30,580 bases of DNA from an uncultured Bacteroidales bacterium (GTDB taxonomy: Bacteria; Bacteroidota; Bacteroidia; Bacteroidales; Paludibacteraceae): contig ONXE01000014.1 of the NCBI GenBank assembly GCA_900321775.1, forward strand, positions 1-30,580. Reading direction: 5' to 3'. Numbering within the stretch: position 1 is the first letter of the stretch; each line of letters begins with the position of its first letter. Below the pieces are notes generated by a model. That model ran no database searches. It worked only from the letters and a program-made list of their open reading frames with translations, and was not told the origin of the DNA. Both the position numbers and the translations under genes were made by a program. Positions 16,504 through 24,575 of this stretch are shown here, in pieces.

Positions 16504-18663
16504 ATGAAGATCTATCAATCGTCGGAGATTAAGAATTTCTCCTTGCTTGGGGCCTCCGGAAGCGGCAAGACCACTTTGATTGAGTCTATGCTTTTGGAAT
16601 CGGAAGTGATCAAACGTCGCGGAACCGTAGAGGCCGGTACAACAGTCAGTGACTATTTCCCTGTAGAGAAAGAGTACGGTTATTCCGTGTTCCCCACTGT
16701 CAACAACATCGAGTTTTTGGGCAAGAAGTTGAACATCATCGATTGCCCGGGTTCGGATGATTTCGTAGGTGGCGCTATCACGTCGCTGAACATTACGGAC
16801 ACGGCAATCATCCTTGTGAGTGCACAAAACGGTATCGAAGTGGGCACGCAGAGCAGTTTCCGCTACACAGCAGAGCACAAGAAACCCGTTATCTTCCTCT
16901 TGAACAAACTGGATCATCCCGATGCCGACTACGACCGTACGGTTGAGGCTATTCACGCAACCTATGGAAGCAAAGCGGTGGCTATTCAGTTCCCTGTTAA
17001 TGTAGGTCCTAACTTCAACGCTCTGGTGGACGTGCTCAAGATGAAGATGTACGTGTGGAAACCTGAAGGCGGTAAGCCTGAAATCAAGGACATTCCAGCT
17101 GAGTTGATGGGCAAAGCCGAGGAGTTGCACGGCAAATTGCTGGAGGCTGCGGCTGAGAACGACGAGACCCTCATGGATAAATATTTCGAGCAGGGTGAGT
17201 TGAGCGAAGACGAGATGCGCGCAGGTATACGTGCGGGCATGGCGTTACGCGACGTGTTCCCTATATTCTGCGTGTGCGCAGGCAAGGACATGGGCGTGCG
17301 TCGTCTGATGGAATTCCTGGGCAACATTGCTCCCTCGGTAGATCAGACCAACCCGATGGTTACCACCGAAGGCGAAGAAATTAAGTGCGACGACAACGCT
17401 CCTACTTCGATTTACGTGTTCAAGACCTCTGTAGAGCCGCATATCGGTGAGGTTAACTACTTCAAGGTGGCTCAGGGCGTGCTCCGTACGGGTGACGACC
17501 TGCAGAACATGGACCGCAATTCCAAGGAGCGTATCTCCCAGATTTTCGCAGTGGACGGATCCATTCGTACCCAGGTGGATGAACTGCACGCAGGCGATAT
17601 CGGTGCTACCGTGAAACTGAAAGATACCCGCACCGGCAATACGCTGAATGCCAAGGGTGCTGACTTTACCTTCGGACAGATCAAATATCCGCGTGCGCGC
17701 TATCGTCGCAGCGTCAAGGCTGTCAACCAGGGTGAGAACGAGAAGATGATGCAAATCATTGCCCGTCAATGCGAAGAGGATCCGACATGGCGTATCGAAG
17801 TGAGCAAAGAGCTTCGTCAGACCATCGTCAGTGGTATGGGCGAGTTCCATCTCCGCACTCTCAAGTGGCGTTTGGAGAACAACGAGAAGATTCAGATTGA
17901 GTTTGGTGAGCCTAAGATTCCGTATCGTGAGACTATCACCAAGGCTGCCCGTGCCGACTATCGTCATAAGAAACAATCCGGTGGTGCCGGTCAGTTTGGT
18001 GAAGTTCACCTCATCGTAGAGCCGTATGTAGAAGGCGTAGAGCCGAAAGAAATCTACAAGTTCGGCGGTCAGGAATACAAGATTACTCCGCGTGACACCC
18101 AGGAAGTTGAACTGGAGTGGGGTGGCAAACTCGTCATGGTTAACTCCATCGTCGGTGGTGCTATTGATGCTCGCTTCATGCCCGCTATCCTCAAAGGTCT
18201 GATGGATAAGATGGAGTCCGGTCCGCTTACCGGTTCGTACGCCCGCGACGTACGTGTCATCGTATATGACGGCAAGATGCACCCGGTTGACTCGAACGAG
18301 CTCTCGTTCCGTCTGGCTGCACGTAACGCTTTTGCACAAGCTTTCCGCGAGGCCGGCCCGAAAGTGCTCGAGCCTATCTACGAGGTAACAGTACTCACTC
18401 CGTCGGACAAGATGGGTGACGTGATGAGTGACATGCAGAACCGTCGCGGCGTCATCCTCGGTATGTCTTCCGAAAGCGGCTACGAGAAACTGACGGCACG
18501 TGTTCCTTTGGCAGAAATCGGCAACTACTCCACTACGCTTAGTTCGCTCTCTGGCGGACGAGCCAACTTTACTATGGAGCCTGCTGAGTATCAGCTCGTT
18601 CCAGGTGATGTACAGGAAAAATTGCTTGCCGCTTACGCAGCCGAGCAGCACGACGAGGAATAA
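16504..18663 (+). CDS. EF-G paralogue (EF-G2-like), probably without GTPase activity
   Basis: A 719-residue protein with full EF-G domain order. The P-loop is GASGSGKT (16-23), where ordinary EF-G has A-H-x-D-x-G-K-T. G3 reads DCPGSDDF (80-87), with Ser84 in place of the catalytic His of DTPGH. G4 is NKLD (134-137). The switch I motif R-G-I-T is replaced by YGYSV near 58-62. Domain IV carries YRHKKQSGGAGQFGEVH, and domain V ends with ANFTMEPAEYQLVPGD. Bacteroides has such a second EF-G (BT2167, EF-G2), reported to support translocation without GTP hydrolysis during starvation. The His-to-Ser change supports the same behaviour here. It is monocistronic: own promoter and a terminator 25 bp after the stop. 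Tetracycline ribosome-protection protein was considered but the switch changes do not fit. Confidence 0.88.
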   Translation: MKIYQSSEIKNFSLLGASGSGKTTLIESMLLESEVIKRRGTVEAGTTVSDYFPVEKEYGYSVFPTVNNIEFLGKKLNIIDCPGSDDFVGGAITSLNITDTAIILVSAQNGIEVGTQSSFRYTAEHKKPVIFLLNKLDHPDADYDRTVEAIHATYGSKAVAIQFPVNVGPNFNALVDVLKMKMYVWKPEGGKPEIKDIPAELMGKAEELHGKLLEAAAENDETLMDKYFEQGELSEDEMRAGIRAGMALRDVFPIFCVCAGKDMGVRRLMEFLGNIAPSVDQTNPMVTTEGEEIKCDDNAPTSIYVFKTSVEPHIGEVNYFKVAQGVLRTGDDLQNMDRNSKERISQIFAVDGSIRTQVDELHAGDIGATVKLKDTRTGNTLNAKGADFTFGQIKYPRARYRRSVKAVNQGENEKMMQIIARQCEEDPTWRIEVSKELRQTIVSGMGEFHLRTLKWRLENNEKIQIEFGEPKIPYRETITKAARADYRHKKQSGGAGQFGEVHLIVEPYVEGVEPKEIYKFGGQEYKITPRDTQEVELEWGGKLVMVNSIVGGAIDARFMPAILKGLMDKMESGPLTGSYARDVRVIVYDGKMHPVDSNELSFRLAARNAFAQAFREAGPKVLEPIYEVTVLTPSDKMGDVMSDMQNRRGVILGMSSESGYEKLTARVPLAEIGNYSTTLSSLSGGRANFTMEPAEYQLVPGDVQEKLLAAYAAEQHDEE

Positions 18664-18687
18664 TCCTCCTGCACCGTTATACACCAC

Positions 18688-18724
18688 ATCGGCCTCTCCA
18701 TTTCGAGGGGCTGATGTTTTTTTG
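18688..18724 (+). terminator. Intrinsic terminator after the EF-G paralogue
   Basis: ATCGGCCTCT (18688-18697) pairs with AGGGGCTGAT (18706-18715) over ten positions including two G-T pairs, with loop CCATTTCG, followed by GTTTTTTTG. Confidence 0.85.
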
Positions 18725-18828
18725 CATTTGTAATAGCAATGAACTATGATAAACTCAACAAACGTAAACCTCAAGCCATTTGGCCCAAGGTCTCTACGTC
18801 TTTCCAAATCGATGCGACTAACGCGCTT

Positions 18829-19236
18829 TTACAGGGTATCCAGATATGGGTCCTCTGTCGCTTCGTGTGAAGTGGTCGTGTCCGGGGTAGATTGCTGCTG
18901 GTCCGGACGCCAGAGGATTTGTACGTTCTCGGCTATAATCTCTGTTTTCTGCTTGCGGACGCCGTCTTTTTCCCAAGAACGGGTCTGAAGTTTGCCTTCA
19001 ACGTATAGTTTCATGCTTTTGCGGATATACCGCTCACCCCATTCCGCCAAGTTGCGCCACAACACGATGTTGTGCCACTCTGTCTTGTCGGGAACTTGCA
19101 CTCCGTTTTGCATAACGAAACCGCGCTCGGTCGTCGCTAACGGGAATGTGGCTACTGCCACTCCTCTCTCCAAGTAACGCACCTCAGGATCTTGCCCAAC
19201 GTTACCAATCAAAATCGCCTTATTTACTGATGACAT
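18829..19236 (-). CDS. ssb: Single-stranded DNA-binding protein, short form
   Basis: A 135-residue OB-fold protein. It begins MSSVNKAILIGNVGQDPEVR, has EWHNIVLWRNLAEWGERYI and KLYVEGKLQTRSWEKDGVRK, and the OB fold ends near residue 105 (AENVQILWRP). It binds single-stranded DNA as a tetramer in replication and repair. The tail of about 25 residues is short and ends ATEDPYLDTL, not the usual D-D-x-P-F acidic tip that recruits partner proteins. I chose the ATG at 19236 because SSB family members begin with M-x-x-x-N-K; the earlier in-frame start at 19263 overlaps the promoter. It has its own promoter, divergent from the next gene. It may be the housekeeping copy or a paralogue. Confidence 0.92.
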   Translation of the reverse strand: MSSVNKAILIGNVGQDPEVRYLERGVAVATFPLATTERGFVMQNGVQVPDKTEWHNIVLWRNLAEWGERYIRKSMKLYVEGKLQTRSWEKDGVRKQKTEIIAENVQILWRPDQQQSTPDTTTSHEATEDPYLDTL

Positions 19237-19260
19237 AATGTATTTTTCATTAATCGACTG

Positions 19261-19291
19261 CAAAGGTAATGCTTTTTTTTTAATTATGCAA
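19261..19291 (-). promoter_or_regulatory. Promoter of ssb
   Basis: Minus strand: TTG (19291-19289), 20-base spacer, TACCTTTG (19268-19261). The leader is only about 20 nt. Confidence 0.82.
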
Positions 19292-19330
19292 GCAAAAAGT
19301 GAAAAAAGTGAACATTTTCACCTAAAACGC

Positions 19331-19361
19331 TTGCATATGTCAAAAATTATTACTAACTTTG
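19331..19361 (+). promoter_or_regulatory. Promoter of the phosphatase-fold/DUF4290 operon
   Basis: TTG (19331-19333), 20-base spacer, TAACTTTG (19354-19361). It is divergent from the ssb promoter with about 40 bp between their -33 elements. Confidence 0.82.
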
Positions 19362-19381
19362 CACCCTGAAACGAGTTAATT

Positions 19382-19422
19382 CGTGTCAAAATAGAACAAA
19401 AACGTGTCAAAAACGGAACAAA
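19382..19422 (+). repeat. Direct repeat in the leader
   Basis: CGTGTCAAAATAGAACAAA (19382-19400) is repeated as CGTGTCAAAAACGGAACAAA (19403-19422), period 21. The two copies fill most of the leader before the ATG at 19436. Two helical turns of spacing would suit a DNA-binding dimer, but no regulator is known. Confidence 0.6.
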
Positions 19423-19435
19423 CACATCTAATCAT

Positions 19436-20506
19436 ATGAAAAAAGTTCTTTTCATCTTGAGTATGATGGTCTTGTCAATGGGCCTTTATGCTCAGAGCGG
19501 TGACAACAACTACGTCGTGCGTTGCATTGCGTTCTATAATTTGGAGAACCTGTTCGACACCATTCATGATGAAGGCAAAAACGACTTCGAATACCTTCCC
19601 AATGGAGGCAACCATTGGACGGGATTGAAGTACGTGAACAAGTTGCACAAGATGGCCTCCGCCATTGCTCAGTTCGGCTTGGACAAATCGCCATTGGGCG
19701 CAGTGATTGTCGGTGTATCCGAGGTGGAGAACATCGGCTGCCTGCAAGACTTGGTAAAGCAGCCTGAGATAGCAGACCGCAACTATGTGCCTATATTGTT
19801 GGAGGGACCTGACCGCCGTGGTGTGGACGTGGGCTTATTGTATAATCCAAGTTATTTTACACCTGTAGGCAAACCTATTGGTTATGAGTTGAAAGCACAC
19901 TACGCAGATGGAGGTGTGGTAAAGAGCCGTTTGCAGTTGTTAGTAAGTGGTTATCTGAAGGATGACAAGGGTATCGTGCGCGACAAGATTCATGTGATCG
20001 TCAACCACTGGCCTTCGCGCTATGGTGGCGAGGAAAGTAGTCGCGCCACTCGTGATACAGCTGCTATGCTATGCAAACATATTGCCGATTCGCTCTATAT
20101 GAAAGATCCGGGTGCCAAGATTATCATCATGGGCGACCTGAACGATGACCCTTATAATCACTCGTGCGCGGACGTGTTGGGTGCGCGCAAGGACCGCGAT
20201 GCTGTAGAGCCTCAAGGCTTCTTCAACACGATGTGGAAGACGCTGGACCGTGGCATCGGTTCTCTAGCCTACAACGGAGCATGGGACCTCTTCGACCAGA
20301 TCATCATCTCGGGACCATTGGCGCATGCTGAACGCTCGAAAGACAAATGGAGTTACTGGCAGGCAGAGATTTTCAATAAACCGTTTTTGACCGTTCAAGA
20401 AGGCAAGGACAAGGGCACTCCGCTGCGTACACACAAAGGAGGAGTTTGGCAGAACGGCTATTCGGACCACTATCCGACAATGATTTATCTTATTAAGCAG
20501 AAATAA
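19436..20506 (+). CDS. Secreted endonuclease/exonuclease/phosphatase-family protein
   Basis: A 356-residue EEP-superfamily hydrolase with a signal peptide (MKKVLFILSMMVLSMGLYAQ, cleavage after AQ-S). The core motifs appear in order: NLENLFDT (35-42), VGVSEVEN with metal ligand Glu96, RRGVDVGLLYNP (128-138), NHWPSRYGG with His191, MGDLNDDP with Asp234 and Asn236, and SDHYPT with Asp344-His345. The catalytic set is therefore complete for Mg-dependent phosphodiester hydrolysis, probably in the periplasm or outside the cell. Substrate could be nucleic acid or another phosphodiester. Its stop codon overlaps the ATG of the DUF4290 gene by one base (TAATG), so the two are coupled. Confidence 0.9.
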   Translation: MKKVLFILSMMVLSMGLYAQSGDNNYVVRCIAFYNLENLFDTIHDEGKNDFEYLPNGGNHWTGLKYVNKLHKMASAIAQFGLDKSPLGAVIVGVSEVENIGCLQDLVKQPEIADRNYVPILLEGPDRRGVDVGLLYNPSYFTPVGKPIGYELKAHYADGGVVKSRLQLLVSGYLKDDKGIVRDKIHVIVNHWPSRYGGEESSRATRDTAAMLCKHIADSLYMKDPGAKIIIMGDLNDDPYNHSCADVLGARKDRDAVEPQGFFNTMWKTLDRGIGSLAYNGAWDLFDQIIISGPLAHAERSKDKWSYWQAEIFNKPFLTVQEGKDKGTPLRTHKGGVWQNGYSDHYPTMIYLIKQK

Positions 20507-21111
20507 TGGACTATCCAACCCTGCAAGGCAAGTTGCTGATGCGCGATTATGGGCGCAACGTGCAACATATGGTAGAGTACGCTCTTACCATTGAAGATCG
20601 CGCTGAGCGTGAGAAGTGTGTGGCCGGCATCATCACAACGATGCAGAGTCTGTTTCCTTATCTTCGTCAGGAAGAGTCGCGTCACGTGGTTTACGACCAC
20701 TTGGCAATTATGTCGGACTTTCGCCTGGATATAGATTGGCCGTACGGCAAACCGCATCCGGAGGAACTGCATCTCAACCCGGATCAGTTGCCCTACAACA
20801 CAACGCCGATACAAATGCGTCACTACGGGCGCATCATCCAAAACATGGTTCAGGAGGCCATTGCCGAGGAAGACACCGAGCGCAGGCACTACCTGATATG
20901 TCGTCTGGCCAACAAACTGAAGCAACAATATCTGGCTTGGAACAAGGACCAGGTAGAGCGCGAGCGCATCATCGAAGACGTGGAACTGTTGTCTAACGGA
21001 CGGTTGTCTTGCGATTTCGACGGTTTTGACCTGAAGCACGGCTGGCAGTTGGTGCCCAAGGACTACAAGCCTGCGCAAGCTACTCAAACGCAGAAGAAAA
21101 AGAAGAAATAA
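20506..21111 (+). CDS. DUF4290 family protein
   Basis: A 201-residue cytoplasmic protein beginning MDYPTLQGKLLMRDYGRNVQ, with RHYGRIIQNMVQEAI at about 105-119 repeating the N-terminal MRDYGRNVQHMVEYA, and ending in a lysine run (QTQKKKKK). This internal two-fold R-x-Y-G-R-x-x-Q pattern, the helical content and length fit DUF4290, a Bacteroidetes-specific family of unknown function. It is coupled to the upstream EEP gene. In other Bacteroidales I recall DUF4290 next to murA; murA is not here. Confidence 0.88.
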   Translation: MDYPTLQGKLLMRDYGRNVQHMVEYALTIEDRAEREKCVAGIITTMQSLFPYLRQEESRHVVYDHLAIMSDFRLDIDWPYGKPHPEELHLNPDQLPYNTTPIQMRHYGRIIQNMVQEAIAEEDTERRHYLICRLANKLKQQYLAWNKDQVERERIIEDVELLSNGRLSCDFDGFDLKHGWQLVPKDYKPAQATQTQKKKKK

Positions 21112-21115
21112 AAGA

Positions 21116-21146
21116 AATGAGAGGCCATACGGTCTCTCATTCTTTT
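21116..21146. terminator. Intrinsic terminator, probably bidirectional
   Basis: AATGAGAG (21116-21123) pairs perfectly with CTCTCATT (21134-21141), extended inward by GCC/GGT. It is followed by CTTTTTATA on the plus strand and by a T-rich run on the minus strand. It separates the convergent DUF4290 and lipoprotein genes. Confidence 0.88.
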
Positions 21147-21171
21147 TATATCAAACCTCGCGTGTCCAACC

Positions 21172-21972
21172 TTAAAGGCCACTTGCTTCCTGAAGCAGCG
21201 GACGCAGTTGGTCGTAACTGATGGATATCTCCGTTTCCCCTAGGGCATACGGTGCAATCTCATATTGACCGAAAACGTACACCATACTGCTGTCCGTGAG
21301 GAAGAAATTGTCGTTGGGGTGGATCTCATCCACGTTATAGCCGTACTCCTTCAGGTCCTCGATAAGCTGAATTTCTTCGTTTTGATTGACCATATTGGTC
21401 AACAGCAGTTCTGTGAGCGGTTCCTCGAAACCGGGTGCAAAGATGTCCTGCTCGTGTAACATCCGGCCATTGGATAGATCGAAATTGTAGAAAACGCGAT
21501 AGTTGCTGCCGTGTGCTCCACCGGTGAATACGTAACGCTCTACGGCGTAACTGAGGATGCTATTGTGAATGTCCATAATCATCGATGTGATGATATGTTG
21601 CTCGGAGAAAATAGCATCCAACAGTTCTTCGTGCGCACCTTCTGCGATAAGTGGCAGGTTGTTCTGTTTGTACTCGGTTTTCAGCATAGCAGTGTACGCC
21701 TCGATGGCTTGCTGGATATCCATGTTTTGGTAAGCATCGCCAAAGAGTTCGTTTTTGATACTCCGCTGAATGGTGCTCAACACCTCTTTATCAGCCATAG
21801 CCACCGGAAAATCCAGGGCTATAGACACGTATAGACTATCCACACGCCCCTGCGCCAAAGCGTAGTACTCTTCGTACGTATATTCCTTGGTTCGAACCTC
21901 ATCGGGCTTGCATGTGCGGTTGCAACCCATCAGGGCCAACATGGCCACTGCGATAATTAAAATCTTCTTCAT
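21172..21972 (-). CDS. DUF4163/DUF3298 (RsiV-like) lipoprotein
   Basis: A 266-residue predicted lipoprotein. The signal peptide MKKILIIAVAMLALMGC has lipobox LMGC with acylated Cys17. Residues 25-110 fit DUF4163, and the second half fits DUF3298, with YVFTGGAHGSNYRVFYNFDL and an ending ISISYDQLRPLLQE. RsiV of Bacillus, with the same domain pair, binds lysozyme; the role of Bacteroidales homologues is not established. I chose the ATG at 21972 over an in-frame TTG at 21990, because the lipoprotein signal starts with MKK. It lies 19 bp after the LolC/E-like permease gene and is likely co-transcribed with it. Confidence 0.86.
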   Translation of the reverse strand: MKKILIIAVAMLALMGCNRTCKPDEVRTKEYTYEEYYALAQGRVDSLYVSIALDFPVAMADKEVLSTIQRSIKNELFGDAYQNMDIQQAIEAYTAMLKTEYKQNNLPLIAEGAHEELLDAIFSEQHIITSMIMDIHNSILSYAVERYVFTGGAHGSNYRVFYNFDLSNGRMLHEQDIFAPGFEEPLTELLLTNMVNQNEEIQLIEDLKEYGYNVDEIHPNDNFFLTDSSMVYVFGQYEIAPYALGETEISISYDQLRPLLQEASGL

Positions 21973-21991
21973 ATCTTTTTCTATTTTCAAA

Positions 21992-23236
21992 TTATTCCCA
22001 TTTCATCGTTCGTGCCGGCGAAATGCGGCTCACAATTGATGCAGGCAGCAGCAAAATCAGCATAATCAACACGAGTGTCCCTATGTTCAGTAGCGCCCAG
22101 GCACTCCATGTCCAGGCTATCGGAACGAAACTTACGTAGTACGATGTCGGGTCCAATGGCAGCAGGTGGAATGTGTGCTGAATCCAGCATAACACAAGTC
22201 CAAGCACGTTACCTAACACCATACCTTCAACTACCAGGAAGGCCGCGTCCGTAAGAAAAATGCGGCGGATAAAGCGGTTCGTTGCGCCCAGTGATTTCAG
22301 TAGTCCGATGGTTTGAATGCTACCCAAAATCAGGATGATCAGTCCCGAGATAATGTTCATCGCGCTCACTGCCAGCATCAGGATGATAATCACCACCACG
22401 TTCATGTCCAGCAGCCTGAGCCATGCAAAGATTGTGGGGTTGAGGCCCTCGATAGTCTGTGTGTAGTAGGCGTTACCCTCGCCATCCATACGGTTCGCTG
22501 TAGCGAAATACACCTCGTTCGCCACTTCGTCCAATTGACTAAAGTCACTGATTCTCACCTCTATACCGGATGCTTGGATTTCATCCCATTGGTTTAGCTG
22601 ACGTATCGTGGCCATGTCGCCTATCACAAACATATCATCGTAGTCGGCGAACTCGGTGTCGTATATGCCGGAGATGGTAACGCGGCGAACGCGTACGTCC
22701 TCTTCCACGAAATAGCAGTAAAACGTGCTATCCAACCCCAGACGTAACTTCCTGCACAGACGTTCCGACAGCAACACTTCCTTGGGATTCTCGGGCAACC
22801 GGCCTGCTATGAGGTTTTGCTCGAAGAAAGACATGTCAGCCGCACCTTTGAGTACAATCCCCTCGAACGCATCGTCCGTTTTGATGATACCGGGTTTGGT
22901 GCAGAAAGGCGTTGCACTCACTACGCCGGGAATAGAACGAAGCCGTTCTAATAGGCTGTCTGTGACCAGAATAGGCTGCATCTCATAGGTGCTATTGTTG
23001 TCAAAATTAACCACCTGAATGTGTCCGCCAAAGCCAATCACTTTGTCACGAATGCTCTGCTTGAAACCAAACACTACGGCTAGTGTCACAATCATCACGG
23101 CTACTCCCAATGCTATGCCACCCACGGCTACGCGAACGGCCGGACGAGCCATCCTTCGTCCTGTAGTACCATCCGCACCACTCGACCCGTTGTCCGAGAA
23201 GTGCAATCGCCGTGCTATTTCATATTCCGCTCGCAT
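21992..23236 (-). CDS. LolC/LolE-like ABC transporter permease
   Basis: A 414-residue membrane protein of the MacB/FtsX type. TM1 is at about 36-58 (ALGVAVMIVTLAVVFGF), then a periplasmic MacB-type domain of about 200 residues, then three C-terminal helices (VVIIIILMLAVSAMNIISG, the VEGMVLGNVLGLVLCW segment, and IGTLVLIMLILLLPA) and the ending RISPARTMKWE. The sequence LLKSLGATNRFIRRIF is the coupling segment typical of FtsX domains. Such permeases work with a LolD-type ATPase to extract lipoproteins from the inner membrane. The ATPase is not in the window. The start at 23236 (ATG) is preferred to a GTG nine bases upstream. The next gene encodes a lipoprotein, fitting a Lol-like role. Confidence 0.88.
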   Translation of the reverse strand: MRAEYEIARRLHFSDNGSSGADGTTGRRMARPAVRVAVGGIALGVAVMIVTLAVVFGFKQSIRDKVIGFGGHIQVVNFDNNSTYEMQPILVTDSLLERLRSIPGVVSATPFCTKPGIIKTDDAFEGIVLKGAADMSFFEQNLIAGRLPENPKEVLLSERLCRKLRLGLDSTFYCYFVEEDVRVRRVTISGIYDTEFADYDDMFVIGDMATIRQLNQWDEIQASGIEVRISDFSQLDEVANEVYFATANRMDGEGNAYYTQTIEGLNPTIFAWLRLLDMNVVVIIILMLAVSAMNIISGLIILILGSIQTIGLLKSLGATNRFIRRIFLTDAAFLVVEGMVLGNVLGLVLCWIQHTFHLLPLDPTSYYVSFVPIAWTWSAWALLNIGTLVLIMLILLLPASIVSRISPARTMKWE

Positions 23237-23282
23237 CCTAATCACGCAATTGCCTGAGTCTCTTTATTTTTGTTTCGCCCTG

Positions 23283-23313
23283 CAAAGGTACTGCTTTTTT
23301 CTGAATTATGCAA
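23283..23313 (-). promoter_or_regulatory. Promoter of the permease-lipoprotein operon
   Basis: Minus strand: TTG (23313-23311), 20-base spacer, TACCTTTG (23290-23283). Leader about 40 nt. Confidence 0.82.
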
Positions 23314-23384
23314 GAGTTGTGGGATAGGTTTGGCTGGTTTATTGAGTTTAATGGGGTAAAAAGGTGTTTTTTTTGTCAAAAAAC

Positions 23385-23415
23385 TTGCATATTTCAAAAA
23401 TTTGTTGTACCTTTG
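23385..23415 (+). promoter_or_regulatory. Promoter of the sugar kinase operon
   Basis: TTG (23385-23387), 20-base spacer, TACCTTTG (23408-23415). The ATG at 23436 is 20 bases past the -7 box. The sequence CTTGCATAT-tTCAAAAATT resembles that of the promoter at 19331. Confidence 0.82.
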
Positions 23416-23435
23416 CAGCCAAAAAACAAGATATC

Positions 23436-24575
23436 ATGGATTATCAGTACCACATCTTTAGTCCATATCGCGTGTGCCCGATTGGCGCACATGTGGACCA
23501 CCAGCACGGCCTGGTCACCGGTTTTGCCATCGACAAGGGCGTGGATCTTTGGTTTAACGTCCGCGAGGATTCCCTTGTAAAACTTTCGTCCCTCACGTTT
23601 GAAGGTGACGTGGAGTTCCATGTTAACACGCCTTCCCAAGTCAAAGAAGGACATTGGGGCGATTATGCCCGCGGTGCCAAGTATGCGCTGCGTAAGCGTT
23701 TTGAACTGAAGCGAGGTATCGAGGGCGTGATTCAAGGCTCGCTGCCCGTAGGTGGCTTGTCCTCCTCAGCCGCTGTGCTTATTGCATATGTGATGGCATT
23801 TGCCAAGGCCAATGACATCACGCTGCAGCCGTTCGAGGTGGTGAAGATAGCTTCCGAGGCCGAGCGCGAATATATAGGCTTGAACAATGGCTTGCTGGAT
23901 CAGGCTTGTATCGCCTTGGGTAAAAAAGATGGCCTGCTTTTCCTTGATTGCGACAGCAACGAGTGGCGAATCATCAAGCGCAACCCGAGTATGCCTGACT
24001 TTGAGATAGGCATCTTTTTCTCCGGCCTCACGCGTAGCCTCGTGAATAGCGATTACAACCTGCGTGTGTACGAGTGCAAGACCGCAGCGTGGAATATGCT
24101 GGCTTATACCGAGCAGCCCTTGAAAACCTTCGACAAGACTTTCCTACGCGATATTCCGAAAGCTACGTACGACAAGACGCGTATTGCTATGCCGGCCCGT
24201 TTTGCACGTAGAGCAGAGCATTTCTACAGCGAGTACCGCCGCGTTCGTCAGGGCGTAACCGCCTGGGAAACAGGCAATCTGAAGCTTTTCGGCAAACTGA
24301 GTTTTGACTCTTGTGAATCGAGTATCCACAACTACGAATGCGGTTCGCCGGAGCTGATAGCTATCTATGAGATTATGCATAGCCTACCGGGTGTGTATGG
24401 TGGCCGTTTCTCCGGTGCCGGATTCAAGGGTGCTTGCATTGCGCTGGTGGATCCGAAGTGTAAGGAGCAGATAGAAACAGAGGTGACGAAGCAGTATTTG
24501 GCTAAGTTCCCTGAATATGAAACCACATTTAGAGTCTTCTGGGTTCGCCCTGATGATGGAGCAAGATTTGTATGA
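23436..24575 (+). CDS. GHMP kinase, galacturonokinase-like
   Basis: A 379-residue GHMP sugar kinase. The sugar-binding motif is SPYRVCPIGAHVDHQHG (9-25), where galactokinases have N-L-I-G-E-H-x-D-Y. The ATP motif is LPVGGLSSSAA (103-113), catalytic Asp155 sits in GLLDQ, and motif 3 is GGRFSGAGFKGAC (322-334). Segments such as PYR-CP-GAH-DHQ, DYNLRVYECKTAA and SSIHNYECG match, as I remember it, the plant galacturonokinase (GALAK) better than GalK. The likely reaction is D-galacturonate + ATP to galacturonate-1-phosphate. The start at 23436 follows the promoter directly; a longer frame to 23364 crosses it. The stop overlaps the nucleotidyltransferase ATG by four bases. The family is certain, the substrate is inferred from motifs and neighbours. 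Confidence 0.85.
   Translation: MDYQYHIFSPYRVCPIGAHVDHQHGLVTGFAIDKGVDLWFNVREDSLVKLSSLTFEGDVEFHVNTPSQVKEGHWGDYARGAKYALRKRFELKRGIEGVIQGSLPVGGLSSSAAVLIAYVMAFAKANDITLQPFEVVKIASEAEREYIGLNNGLLDQACIALGKKDGLLFLDCDSNEWRIIKRNPSMPDFEIGIFFSGLTRSLVNSDYNLRVYECKTAAWNMLAYTEQPLKTFDKTFLRDIPKATYDKTRIAMPARFARRAEHFYSEYRRVRQGVTAWETGNLKLFGKLSFDSCESSIHNYECGSPELIAIYEIMHSLPGVYGGRFSGAGFKGACIALVDPKCKEQIETEVTKQYLAKFPEYETTFRVFWVRPDDGARFV

Noticed and set aside
17245..18807. Minus-strand open frame opposite the EF-G paralogue (520 codons)
   Set aside because: Shadow of a well-conserved gene; no family motif, no promoter.
23364..24575. Upstream start of the kinase and ordinary galactokinase (GalK) identity
   Set aside because: The upstream start would include the promoter. 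GalK signatures such as N-L-I-G-E-H-x-D-Y are replaced by PYRVCPIGAHVDH, matching galacturonokinase instead.
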